Positions 33,058 to 39,566 of a DNA stretch of 64,000 bases are shown piece by piece. Below the pieces are notes generated by a model. The model was not told where the DNA came from and did no database searches. It worked only from the letters and a program-made list of their open reading frames with translations. Position numbers and translations under genes: made by a program. Numbering within the stretch: the stretch's first letter is position 1; every line of letters begins with the position of its first letter. The DNA is from Geodermatophilus bullaregiensis (GTDB lineage: Bacteria > Actinomycetota > Actinomycetes > Mycobacteriales > Geodermatophilaceae), in contig NZ_JAFBCJ010000001.1 of the NCBI RefSeq assembly GCF_016907675.1, forward strand, positions 3,038,001-3,102,000. The letters are read 5' to 3'.

Positions 33058-33991
33058 GCTGGCTCCCCCCGTCGGTGGCCGCCAGCTCGGCGGCGTCGGC
33101 CTCGGCGTCGACGGCGTCGCCGAGGTAGGCCTCGGTGACCGCCGGGTCGTTCTGCACCTGCTCGGGGGTGCCGGCGGCGATCTGCTTCCCGGAGTCGAGG
33201 ACCGTGATGTGGTCGCAGACGCGCATGACCAGGTCCATGTGGTGCTCGACGAGGAGCACGCTCATCCGGCCGGACAGGTGGCCGATGAGCGTCCCCAGCT
33301 CGTGCATCTCGTCCTCGCTGAGACCGCTGGCCGGCTCGTCGAGCAGCAGCAGCTCGGGCTCGGAGACCAGGGCGCGGGCGAGCGCGACGCGCTTCTGCAC
33401 GGGGTAGGGGAGGCTGCCCGGGTAGCGGGCGGCGTAGTCCTCGGCGTCGAGCTCGGTCAGCGCCGCCATCGCCCGCTCGCGCAGCCGGGCCTCGTCGCGG
33501 TCGGCGGTGGGGATGGCGAACAGCGCGGACAGGAAGCCGGCGCGGGCGTGCTTGTGCGCCCCCACCATCACGTTCTCCAGCACGGTCAGGCCGGGGAACA
33601 GGCCCACGCCCTGCAGGGTGCGGGCGATGCCGAGCCCGGCCAGCTGCGCCGGCCGCAGCCGCCGCAGCTCACCGCCGCGCCAGGTGATCCGGCCCTCGGT
33701 CGGGCGGACCAGCCCGCAGGCCACGTTGAACATCGTCGTCTTGCCCGCACCGTTGGGTCCGATGAGGCCGTGCACCTGGCCCGGTTCGACGGTCAGCGAC
33801 ACGTCCGTGAGGGCCTGGACGCCGCCGAACGCGACGCTGATCCCGGTCATCTCCAACCGGGAGGTGGGCGATCCGTCCTCGTGCGGGGTGCTGCTGCCTG
33901 TGGTTCCGGGCGGCTGCGCCAAGGGGCCCACGTCTCCTCTTCGTCGGGGAGCCACCGTGCTGGCGACCCCGGTGGGCGTCGATTCAGTCAC
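33050..33991 (-). CDS. livG: Branched-chain amino-acid-type ABC ATPase, unusual signature motif
   Basis: A 313-residue ATPase: Walker A GPNGAGKTT, family-specific GIARTLQGVGLFPGLTV, Walker B LLLLDEPASGLS, and LLVEHHMDLVM. The ABC signature, normally LSGGQ or LSYGQ, reads LPYPVQ here, so the serine that contacts ATP in the partner site is replaced. Cooperation with LivF could still leave one canonical ATP site. The 60-residue start is low-complexity. GTG 33991 is favoured; GTG 33997 is also possible. It is the first gene of the operon and divergent from a PucR-type regulator. Confidence 0.85.
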   Translation of the reverse strand: MTESTPTGVASTVAPRRRGDVGPLAQPPGTTGSSTPHEDGSPTSRLEMTGISVAFGGVQALTDVSLTVEPGQVHGLIGPNGAGKTTMFNVACGLVRPTEGRITWRGGELRRLRPAQLAGLGIARTLQGVGLFPGLTVLENVMVGAHKHARAGFLSALFAIPTADRDEARLRERAMAALTELDAEDYAARYPGSLPYPVQKRVALARALVSEPELLLLDEPASGLSEDEMHELGTLIGHLSGRMSVLLVEHHMDLVMRVCDHITVLDSGKQIAAGTPEQVQNDPAVTEAYLGDAVDAEADAAELAATDGGSQRG

Positions 33992-34003
33992 GGACACGTC
34001 CGT
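33990..34003. promoter_or_regulatory. Palindrome ACGGAC-AC-GTCCGT at the livG start
   Basis: Perfect 6-bp arms overlap the livG start codon, in the intergenic region shared with the PucR-type regulator. A possible operator or translational-control site. Confidence 0.35.
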
Positions 34004-34102
34004 ATGAGCCTGCCGACCGGTGGCAGCCGTCACAATGGGCTGACCGCACAGTGATGGTTCCCCCGTGTTGTGCTCTGTGCGATGAGTACCGGAGGTGAGC
34101 AG

Positions 34103-35377
34103 GTGCAGGCGGCCTCGTCGGGGACCGGGTCGGGCGCCGGGCCGGGGATGGGGTCCGACGCCGGGGCGCGGCTGGCCGAGCTGGTCCCCGCGCTGCTCGA
34201 CCGCCTCGACGAGATGACCGACCGGATGGCCGAGATCCTGGTCGAGACCGAGCCGGCCTACCGCGAGGCGCTGACCGGCGGTGACCCCCGGATGCGGAGC
34301 ACGCTGCGGCGCAACCTCGAGGTCGGCGTCCGCGGGTTGTCCCCGGACGTCCCGGCGGCCTACCACCAGAGCCACGCCGAGGGCGCCCGCGCCGTCGGCC
34401 GCCTGCGTGCGGCCCAGGGCATCCCCCTGGAGGCGGTCCTGCGCGCCTACCGGCTCGGCGGCCAGATCACCTGGGAGGCGCTGGTCGCGCTCTCCCGCCA
34501 GGGCGACCGGCACGACGACGCCCTGCTGCTCGAGGTGGCCGGCTCGCTGTGGCGCACCAACGACCGCGGGTGCAGTGCCGCCGCGGAGGGCTACCGCGCC
34601 GAGGAGCGGCGGCTGTCCGGCCTGGACGCCGTCGAGCGCCAGCGCCTGCTCGACGGCCTGCTCGACGGCCGCGGCGGCGACCCGGCCTTCGTGCGGACGG
34701 CGGGTGAGCTGCTCGCCGTGCCGCTCGGGGGCCGGCTGGCCGTGGTCGTCGCCCCCGCCGTCGAGGAGGAGGCCGACCCGGTGCCCGAGGCGGCCGCGGC
34801 GCTGCTCAAGCGCGGCGTCCGGTCGGTGTGGGGGATCCGCTCGCAGGCGCAGGTCGGGGTGGTCGCCCTCGGGGCCCGGCGGCTGCCCGAGCTGCTGGCC
34901 TGGCTGGGGGTGCTGGCCGGCGGCCCCGTCGGGGTGTCGGCGGTGGTGGAGGGGGCGGCGGCCGTCGCCGGCGCCTACCGGCTGGCCGAGACCGCCGCGC
35001 GGACGCTGCCCGCCGGAGTGGCCCGCGTGGTCACCATCGACGACCGGCTGCCCGAGGCGCTGCTGAGCAACTCCCCGGAGATCGGCTCACGGCTGGTCGG
35101 CCAGACCCTCGGCCTGCTGCTGGAGCTGCCGCACGACGAGCAGGAGGTGCTGCTGGAGACGCTGTCGGCCTTCCTCGACGCCGACGGCTCGCCGACCCGC
35201 GCCGCCGACCTCCTGTACTGCCACCGCAACACGGTCATGCACCGGCTGCGGCGGATCGAGTCGGTGACCGGCCGCAAGCTCACCGACCCCCGGGCCCGGC
35301 TGCTGTGGCAGCTGGCCCTGCTGGGCACCGGGCACCACGACGCGGTGCACCGCCGCCCGGTCCGCGACTCGGCGTGA
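34103..35377 (+). CDS. PucR/CdaR-type transcriptional regulator
   Basis: A 424-residue protein. Residues about 15-180 form a helical sensor-like domain (LAELVPALLDRLDEMTDRMAEIL). A GGDEF-like central fold of the PucR family follows. The C-terminal helix-turn-helix of the HTH_30 type is TLSAFLDADGSPTRAADLLYCHRNTVMHRLRRIESVTGRKL. Relatives control transport or catabolic genes in response to their substrates. GTG 34103 is preferred since GGAGGT stands six bases upstream; ATG 34082 in the same frame has no RBS. It is divergent from the liv-type operon, which is its likely target. Confidence 0.8.
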   Translation: MQAASSGTGSGAGPGMGSDAGARLAELVPALLDRLDEMTDRMAEILVETEPAYREALTGGDPRMRSTLRRNLEVGVRGLSPDVPAAYHQSHAEGARAVGRLRAAQGIPLEAVLRAYRLGGQITWEALVALSRQGDRHDDALLLEVAGSLWRTNDRGCSAAAEGYRAEERRLSGLDAVERQRLLDGLLDGRGGDPAFVRTAGELLAVPLGGRLAVVVAPAVEEEADPVPEAAAALLKRGVRSVWGIRSQAQVGVVALGARRLPELLAWLGVLAGGPVGVSAVVEGAAAVAGAYRLAETAARTLPAGVARVVTIDDRLPEALLSNSPEIGSRLVGQTLGLLLELPHDEQEVLLETLSAFLDADGSPTRAADLLYCHRNTVMHRLRRIESVTGRKLTDPRARLLWQLALLGTGHHDAVHRRPVRDSA

Positions 35378-35402
35378 GGACCCCGCAGGGGCCCGCCGGG
35401 GG
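35378..35402 (+). terminator. GC-rich repeat after the PucR-type gene
   Basis: CCCCGCAGGGGCCC immediately follows the stop and resembles the CCCTGCAGGGGGCC core found after marR and after the peptide ABC operon. Probably a terminator. Confidence 0.3.
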
Positions 35403-35432
35403 CCGGCGTGCGACCGAGGAGCCCGGCTCACC

Positions 35433-35666
35433 TCACTGCAGGTAGCCCTCGACCTCGGACTTCGGCCGCACCTCCGCGGCGTCGGGGTCCTCGTCGTACT
35501 GACGCCGGGCGCGGCGCTGCCGCAGCAGGTCCCAGCACTGGTCGAGCTGGGCCTCGAGGTCGTCCATGCGGGTGCGCGTCTCGGCGGTGTGCTCCGCGCT
35601 GTCCCGCAGCCGGTGCTCCTCGTCGACGAGGGAGTGGATGCGGCTGAGGAGGTCCTTCTCGTCCAT
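35433..35666 (-). CDS. DUF2630 family protein
   Basis: A 77-residue, highly charged, probably helical protein: MDEKDLLSRIHSLVDEEHRLRD, then RTRMDDLEAQLDQCWDLLRQRRARR. This matches the small actinobacterial DUF2630 family in length and pattern. Function unknown; the heptad spacing suggests a coiled coil. It lies 48 bp before tyrA on the same strand in reading order after it, so may be the last gene of the paaI-tyrA transcript. Confidence 0.8.
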   Translation of the reverse strand: MDEKDLLSRIHSLVDEEHRLRDSAEHTAETRTRMDDLEAQLDQCWDLLRQRRARRQYDEDPDAAEVRPKSEVEGYLQ

Positions 35667-35714
35667 GCCCGGTCCCTGCCCGCGCCCGTCGCGGTGAAAC
35701 GGGACCGGGGACGC

Positions 35715-36629
35715 TCACGCCCCCTCCGGCACCCAGCCCTCGACGAAGGCGGCCAGCCGCCGCCTGACCGCGCCACCGGCCCGGCCGAGGGCGAGCAGCG
35801 CGGCCCGGTCGACCGGGACGCGCACCGGACGGCGTCCGGCGGAGCCGGCGCGCACCGCGTGCCCGGCGGTGACCAGGTCGGGCCACGGCCGGTCCAGCTG
35901 CGCGCGCACCCGGGCGAGCGCGGCCGCGGTCGGCCCGGCGTTGCCCTCGACCATCGCGGTCACGAACGCCGGGTCGCTGGCGACGACCCGGGTGCCGTCG
36001 CGGAAGCTGCCCGCCGCGAGCGACAGGGCGAGGGGTCCGGCCTCCCCGGCGGCCGCGGCGAGGGCGGCGGCGAGCAGGTGGGGCACGTGGCTGACCGCGG
36101 CGACGGCGTCGTCGTGCTCGGCGGCGGTCACCGGCACCACCTCGGCCCCGGCGTCCAGGGCCACCTCGGCCGCGCGCAGCCAGCGCGGCAGCTCGGTGGC
36201 CGGCTCCAGGCACAGCGCCCAGCGCGCGCCGCGGAAGAGGCCGGGGTCGGTGGCCTCGTGGCCGGACCGTTCCGTCCCGCACATCGGGTGCCCGCCGACG
36301 AGGCGCCCGCCCAGCGACGGGGCCAGTGCGGCGAGCACCGGGCCCTTGACCGAGCCGAGGTCGGTCACGGTGGCGGCGGGGTCGACGTCGAGGCCGTCGA
36401 GCGCGCCGGCCATCGCGGGCAGCGGGACGGCGAGGACGACGACGCCGCCCAGCTCGCGGGTGACCCGCACACCGCGGGCCGCCGCGGCCTCGCGCGCCGC
36501 CGGGTCGACGTCCCACCCGCGCACGTCGCGCCCGGCGGCGAGGAGCGCGGCGGCCAGCGACCCGCCCAGCTGCCCGAGCCCGACGACGCCGACCGGGGGA
36601 GCGGCCATCGTGGGCACCGGGAGGCTCAC
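35715..36629 (-). CDS. tyrA: Prephenate dehydrogenase
   Basis: A 304-residue TyrA without a fused chorismate mutase or ACT domain. It has GVVGLGQLGGSLAAALLAAG (NAD(P) Rossmann motif), VTDLGSVKGPVLAAL, and LVGGHPMCGTERSGHEATDPGLFRGARW, the catalytic region with the conserved HPMxGxExSG. AAEHDDAVAAVSHVPHLLAAAL follows. It makes 4-hydroxyphenylpyruvate (or arogenate to tyrosine) in tyrosine synthesis. GTG 36629 overlaps the paaI-like stop (GTGA); ATG 36608 is the alternative. Confidence 0.88.
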   Translation of the reverse strand: MSLPVPTMAAPPVGVVGLGQLGGSLAAALLAAGRDVRGWDVDPAAREAAAARGVRVTRELGGVVVLAVPLPAMAGALDGLDVDPAATVTDLGSVKGPVLAALAPSLGGRLVGGHPMCGTERSGHEATDPGLFRGARWALCLEPATELPRWLRAAEVALDAGAEVVPVTAAEHDDAVAAVSHVPHLLAAALAAAAGEAGPLALSLAAGSFRDGTRVVASDPAFVTAMVEGNAGPTAAALARVRAQLDRPWPDLVTAGHAVRAGSAGRRPVRVPVDRAALLALGRAGGAVRRRLAAFVEGWVPEGA

Positions 36630-37066
36630 CCGGTCTCCCAGGCGCGGTCGGTGCGGAACACCCGTGCCAGCGCGGTGCCCACCAGCCGGCCGTCGTCCCC
36701 GCGGGCGTCGATCCGGTAGACGGCGGTGCGGCTGCTGCGGTGCAGCTCGGTGCCCTCGGCGACCAGCCGCTCGCCGGGCCGGCCGGGGTGCAGGAACTCG
36801 GTGTGCACGTCCTGGGCCACCGCGACCGTCCCGTGGCTGTTGCTCACCGCGGCGTGCACCACGTCGAGCAGCGCCATCGTCGCGCCGCCGTGCGCGGTGC
36901 CGACGGCGTTGAGCAGCTGCGGACCCACGGTCATGGAGGCCCGCGCGTACCCGGGCCGCACCTGCTCCAGCTCGATGCCCAGGTGGGCCGCGAGCGGGTC
37001 GGCCGCGAGCCGGGCGAGGAGGGCGGGGTCGACGTCGGCTCCGTCGTCCGGTGCGGGATCGGCCAT
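36626..37066 (-). CDS. PaaI-type hotdog thioesterase
   Basis: A 146-residue hotdog-fold protein. LLNAVGTAHGGATMALLDVVHAAVSNS is the family motif, where asparagine, glycine and histidine precede the central helix that holds the catalytic acid. It would hydrolyse an acyl-CoA, possibly a phenylacetyl- or medium-chain type. ATG 37066 is 6 nt from TAGCCT and is therefore leaderless. It is translationally coupled to tyrA, a pairing whose meaning is unclear. Confidence 0.8.
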   Translation of the reverse strand: MADPAPDDGADVDPALLARLAADPLAAHLGIELEQVRPGYARASMTVGPQLLNAVGTAHGGATMALLDVVHAAVSNSHGTVAVAQDVHTEFLHPGRPGERLVAEGTELHRSSRTAVYRIDARGDDGRLVGTALARVFRTDRAWETG

Positions 37067-37072
37067 GATCGG

Positions 37073-37078
37073 AGGCTA
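37073..37078 (-). promoter_or_regulatory. -10 box TAGCCT, leaderless promoter of the thioesterase-tyrA operon
   Basis: On the minus strand TAGCCT stands 6 nt before ATG 37066. Confidence 0.55.
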
Positions 37079-37109
37079 TGCCGTCCTCCCCGCACCCCTG
37101 GCTCCCGAC

Positions 37110-37772
37110 GTGACGCCGCGGTCGTTCCTCCTCACCCCGGAGCTCGGCGACTACGTGCGGGCGAGCTCCGAGCCGCTCGACGAGGTGGCCGCCGCGCTGG
37201 TCGCCGAGACCGCCGCGCTCGCCGAGCGCGGCGAGGCGCCGGCCACCTTCCAGATCGCCGCCGAGCAGGGCGTGCTCATGCAGCTGCTCACCCGCGCCCT
37301 CGGCGTCCGGCGGGCGATCGAGATCGGCACCTTCACCGGCTTCTCGGCGCTGTGCATCGCCCGCGGCCTGCCCGAGGACGGCTCCCTGCTGTGCCTGGAC
37401 CGCAGCGAGGAGTGGACCGCCGTCGCCCGCCGGCACTGGGAGCGGGCCGGCGTCGCCGACCGGGTCGAGCTGCGGCTGGGCGAGGCGCTCGAGCTGCTCC
37501 GTGCGCTGCCGGCCGAGCCGGTGTTCGACCTGGCCTTCGTCGACGCCGACAAGACCGGCTACCCGGCCTACGTCGACGAGCTGCACCCGCGCATGCGCCC
37601 GAACGGACTGGTGCTGCTCGACAACACCCTGCGCGGCGGCCGCGTGCTCGACCCGCAGAACGACGACGACCGCGCGCTGGTCGCGCTCAACGCCGCGCTG
37701 GCCACCGACCCGCGCTTCGAGACGGTGCTGCTGCCCCTGGCCGACGGCCTGACCGTGCTGCGGGTCCGGTGA
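37110..37772 (+). CDS. SAM-dependent O-methyltransferase (family 3)
   Basis: A 220-residue class I methyltransferase similar to caffeoyl-CoA/catechol O-methyltransferases. IEIGTFTGFSALCIARGLPEDG is the SAM-binding loop, LLCLDRSEEWTAVARRHWERAG follows, and FDLAFVDADKTGYPAYVDELHP with LLDNTLRGGRV supplies the metal-binding aspartates and asparagine. GTG 37110 gives the family-typical start (TPRSFLLTPEL); ATG 37065 in frame would add 15 residues, and neither has a good RBS. It is first in a four-gene coupled run ending with tadA (GTGA overlap to the next gene). The substrate is unknown. Confidence 0.82.
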   Translation: MTPRSFLLTPELGDYVRASSEPLDEVAAALVAETAALAERGEAPATFQIAAEQGVLMQLLTRALGVRRAIEIGTFTGFSALCIARGLPEDGSLLCLDRSEEWTAVARRHWERAGVADRVELRLGEALELLRALPAEPVFDLAFVDADKTGYPAYVDELHPRMRPNGLVLLDNTLRGGRVLDPQNDDDRALVALNAALATDPRFETVLLPLADGLTVLRVR

Positions 37773-38272
37773 GCGCCTCCGGGACGGCCGCGCCGGCCAG
37801 CTGGGCGGTGCGGGTGAGCCGGCCGGACTCGCGCTGGCGGGTCGAGCTGCTGGCCGACGACGCCGGCGACGAGCTCCCGGTGCTCGAGCGGGCGCTGGGC
37901 GAGCCGGGGACCGAGGGGTGGCCGCCACCGTTCGTCGTCGTCGTCGACTCGCGGCTGTACTTCGTCGTCCTGCGGCACGGCCCGGGCGGGATGGTGCGGG
38001 CGCTGATCTCCGACGCGACCATGCAGGAGTGGGTGCTCGGCGCCGAGGTGGTGGAGCGCTACGGCATCGCCGTCGACGAGGACGGCGCCTTCGACGACGA
38101 CGAGACCGGCTGGCCGGGAGGGGACCTCGACGTGTTCGCCGACGACGGGCTGCCCGCGGACGAGCTGCGGCCGATCGTGACCGCCGACGACCTGTGGGCC
38201 GACGAGATGGTCACCCGGATCGCCGCCCGCCTGGGCTTCGCCGACGAGCTGGCCGCGGCGGTGCGGGCGTGA
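37769..38272 (+). CDS. tRNA adenosine deaminase-associated protein
   Basis: A 167-residue acidic protein of the actinobacterial family that regularly precedes tadA. It has SWAVRVSRPDSRWRVELL, FVVVVDSRLYFVVLRHGPGGMVRALISDA, and an Asp/Glu-rich second half (DEDGAFDDDETGWPGGDLDVFADD). No catalytic motif is apparent; a chaperone or RNA-processing accessory role is only inferred from gene neighbourhood. GTG 37769 and its stop both overlap neighbours by 4 bp. Confidence 0.8.
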   Translation: MSASGTAAPASWAVRVSRPDSRWRVELLADDAGDELPVLERALGEPGTEGWPPPFVVVVDSRLYFVVLRHGPGGMVRALISDATMQEWVLGAEVVERYGIAVDEDGAFDDDETGWPGGDLDVFADDGLPADELRPIVTADDLWADEMVTRIAARLGFADELAAAVRA

Positions 38273-38925
38273 GTGCCACCGTGTCGGCCGTCGTCTTCGA
38301 CCTCGGCGGCGTGATCACCGAGAGCCCGATGCTGGCCTTCGCCGCCTACGAGGCCGAGGCCGGGCTGCCCGACGGGCTGATCCGGCGGCTCAACAGCACC
38401 GACCCCGACACCAACGCGTGGGCGCGCTACGAGCGCAACGAGCTCGACGCCGACGGGTTCGTCGACACCTTCGAGGCCGAGGCGCTGGCCGCCGGGCACC
38501 GGGTGGACGCCCGCCGCGTGCTGGCCGCGCTGTCGGGGGAGGTGCGCCCGGCCATGGTCGAGGCCGTCCGGCGGCTGCGGGAGGCCGGGCTGCCGCTGGG
38601 GATGCTGTCGAACAACGTCGCGCCGATGGAGCGCACCGGGCGGCTGGGCGAGCTGCTCGACCTGTTCGACGCGGTGGTCGAGTCGTCGGTGGAGGGCGTG
38701 CGCAAGCCCGAGCCGGAGATCTACCGGCGCGCGCTCGCGCGGCTGTCGCAGGCGGTGGGCCGGGAGCTGGCCTTCTCCGACTGCGCCTACCTCGACGACC
38801 TCGGCATCAACCTCAAGCCGGCCCGCGCGCTGGGCATGCACACCATCAAGGTCGCCGACCCGGACGACGCGCTGGCCGAGCTGTCCGCGCTGGTCGGCAT
38901 CCCGCTGGCCGGCGCCCCCGCGTGA
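38269..38925 (+). CDS. HAD-family hydrolase
   Basis: A 218-residue HAD phosphatase. Motif I is VVFDLGGVITES, in which the second aspartate of the usual DxD is replaced by glycine (DLGGV), as in many HAD-IA members. Motif II is GMLSNN, motif III is the lysine of GVRKPEPEIYRRAL, and motif IV is AYLDDLGINLKPARALGM. It would dephosphorylate a small phosphorylated metabolite. Coupled on both sides by GTGA overlaps, between the deaminase-associated gene and tadA. Confidence 0.82.
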   Translation: MSATVSAVVFDLGGVITESPMLAFAAYEAEAGLPDGLIRRLNSTDPDTNAWARYERNELDADGFVDTFEAEALAAGHRVDARRVLAALSGEVRPAMVEAVRRLREAGLPLGMLSNNVAPMERTGRLGELLDLFDAVVESSVEGVRKPEPEIYRRALARLSQAVGRELAFSDCAYLDDLGINLKPARALGMHTIKVADPDDALAELSALVGIPLAGAPA

Positions 38926-39398
38926 CCGGGCCGGCCGACGACGTCGTCGACGCGGCGATGCGGCGCGCCCTGGAGCTCGCCGCGGCCGCGCCGGAGTGGG
39001 GGGACACGCCGGTCGGTGCGGTCGTGCTCGGGCCCGGCGGCACGGTGCTGGCCGAGGCGGCCAACGAGCGGGAGCGCACCGGCGACCCCACGGCGCACGC
39101 CGAGGTGCTCGCCCTGCGCGCCGCCGCCCGGGTGCACGGCGACGGGTGGCGGCTGACCGGCGCGACGCTCGTGGTGACCCTCGAGCCCTGCACGATGTGC
39201 GCCGGCGCGAGCGTGCTGGCGCGGGTCGCGCGGGTGGTCTACGGCGCCGAGGACCCCAAGGCCGGGGCCGCCGGATCGCTGTGGGACGTGGTCCGCGACC
39301 GGCGGCTCAACCACCGTCCGCAGGTCACCGGCGGGGTGCGGGCGGAGGAGAGCGGCGCGCTCCTACGCGCCTTCTTCCGCCGGGAGCGGGGCCTGTAG
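38922..39398 (+). CDS. tadA: tRNA-specific adenosine deaminase
   Basis: A 158-residue zinc deaminase. Motifs: DPTAHAEVLALR (zinc histidine and proton-shuttling glutamate) and TLEPCTMCAGA (two zinc cysteines). VYGAEDPKAGAAGSLWDVV and the C-terminal LRAFFRRER are tRNA-binding features of TadA. It converts A34 to inosine in tRNA-Arg(ACG), which is encoded at 14131-14203 in this window. GTG 38922 overlaps the upstream stop. Its TAG stop forms part of the -10 box of the next tRNA. Confidence 0.93.
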   Translation: MTGPADDVVDAAMRRALELAAAAPEWGDTPVGAVVLGPGGTVLAEAANERERTGDPTAHAEVLALRAAARVHGDGWRLTGATLVVTLEPCTMCAGASVLARVARVVYGAEDPKAGAAGSLWDVVRDRRLNHRPQVTGGVRAEESGALLRAFFRRERGL

Positions 39399-39401
39399 TC
39401 T
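39396..39401 (+). promoter_or_regulatory. -10 box TAGTCT of tRNA-Ser(CGA), overlapping the tadA stop
   Basis: TAGTCT begins at the TAG stop of tadA and lies 7 nt before the mature tRNA 5' end. Transcription could therefore start at or next to the first tRNA base. Confidence 0.5.
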
Positions 39402-39408
39402 CTCCGGC

Positions 39409-39493
39409 GGTGGCGTGTCCGAGCGGCCGAAGGAGCACGCCTCGAAAGCGTGTGAGGTGCAAGCCTCCGTGGGTTCAAATCCCACCGCCACCG
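39409..39493 (+). tRNA. tRNA-Ser (anticodon CGA)
   Basis: An 85-nt class II tRNA. The acceptor GGTGGCG pairs with CGCCACC and the discriminator is G. The anticodon CGA is at 39443-39445 in the loop CTCGAAA, the variable arm is long, and the T-loop is TTCAAAT. It reads UCG. CCA is not encoded. Confidence 0.93.
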
Positions 39494-39505
39494 CCGGCAG
39501 GACCA

Positions 39506-39540
39506 CGACGGCGGCGTCCCTCCACGGGGCGCCGCCGTCG
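39506..39540. terminator. Hairpin between tRNA-Ser(CGA) and the kinase gene
   Basis: CGACGGCGGCG pairs with CGCCGCCGTCG, with an inner CCC/GGG and a 5-nt loop. It lies between convergent units and could terminate both. Confidence 0.65.
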
Positions 39541-39566
39541 CCGTCCCCGCAGGCCGTCCGGTGGTC

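Noticed and set aside
37065..37109. ATG 37065 as the methyltransferase start
   Set aside because: It overlaps the start codon of the divergent thioesterase gene and adds residues not expected for the family; GTG 37110 gives the usual N-terminus, though certainty is low.
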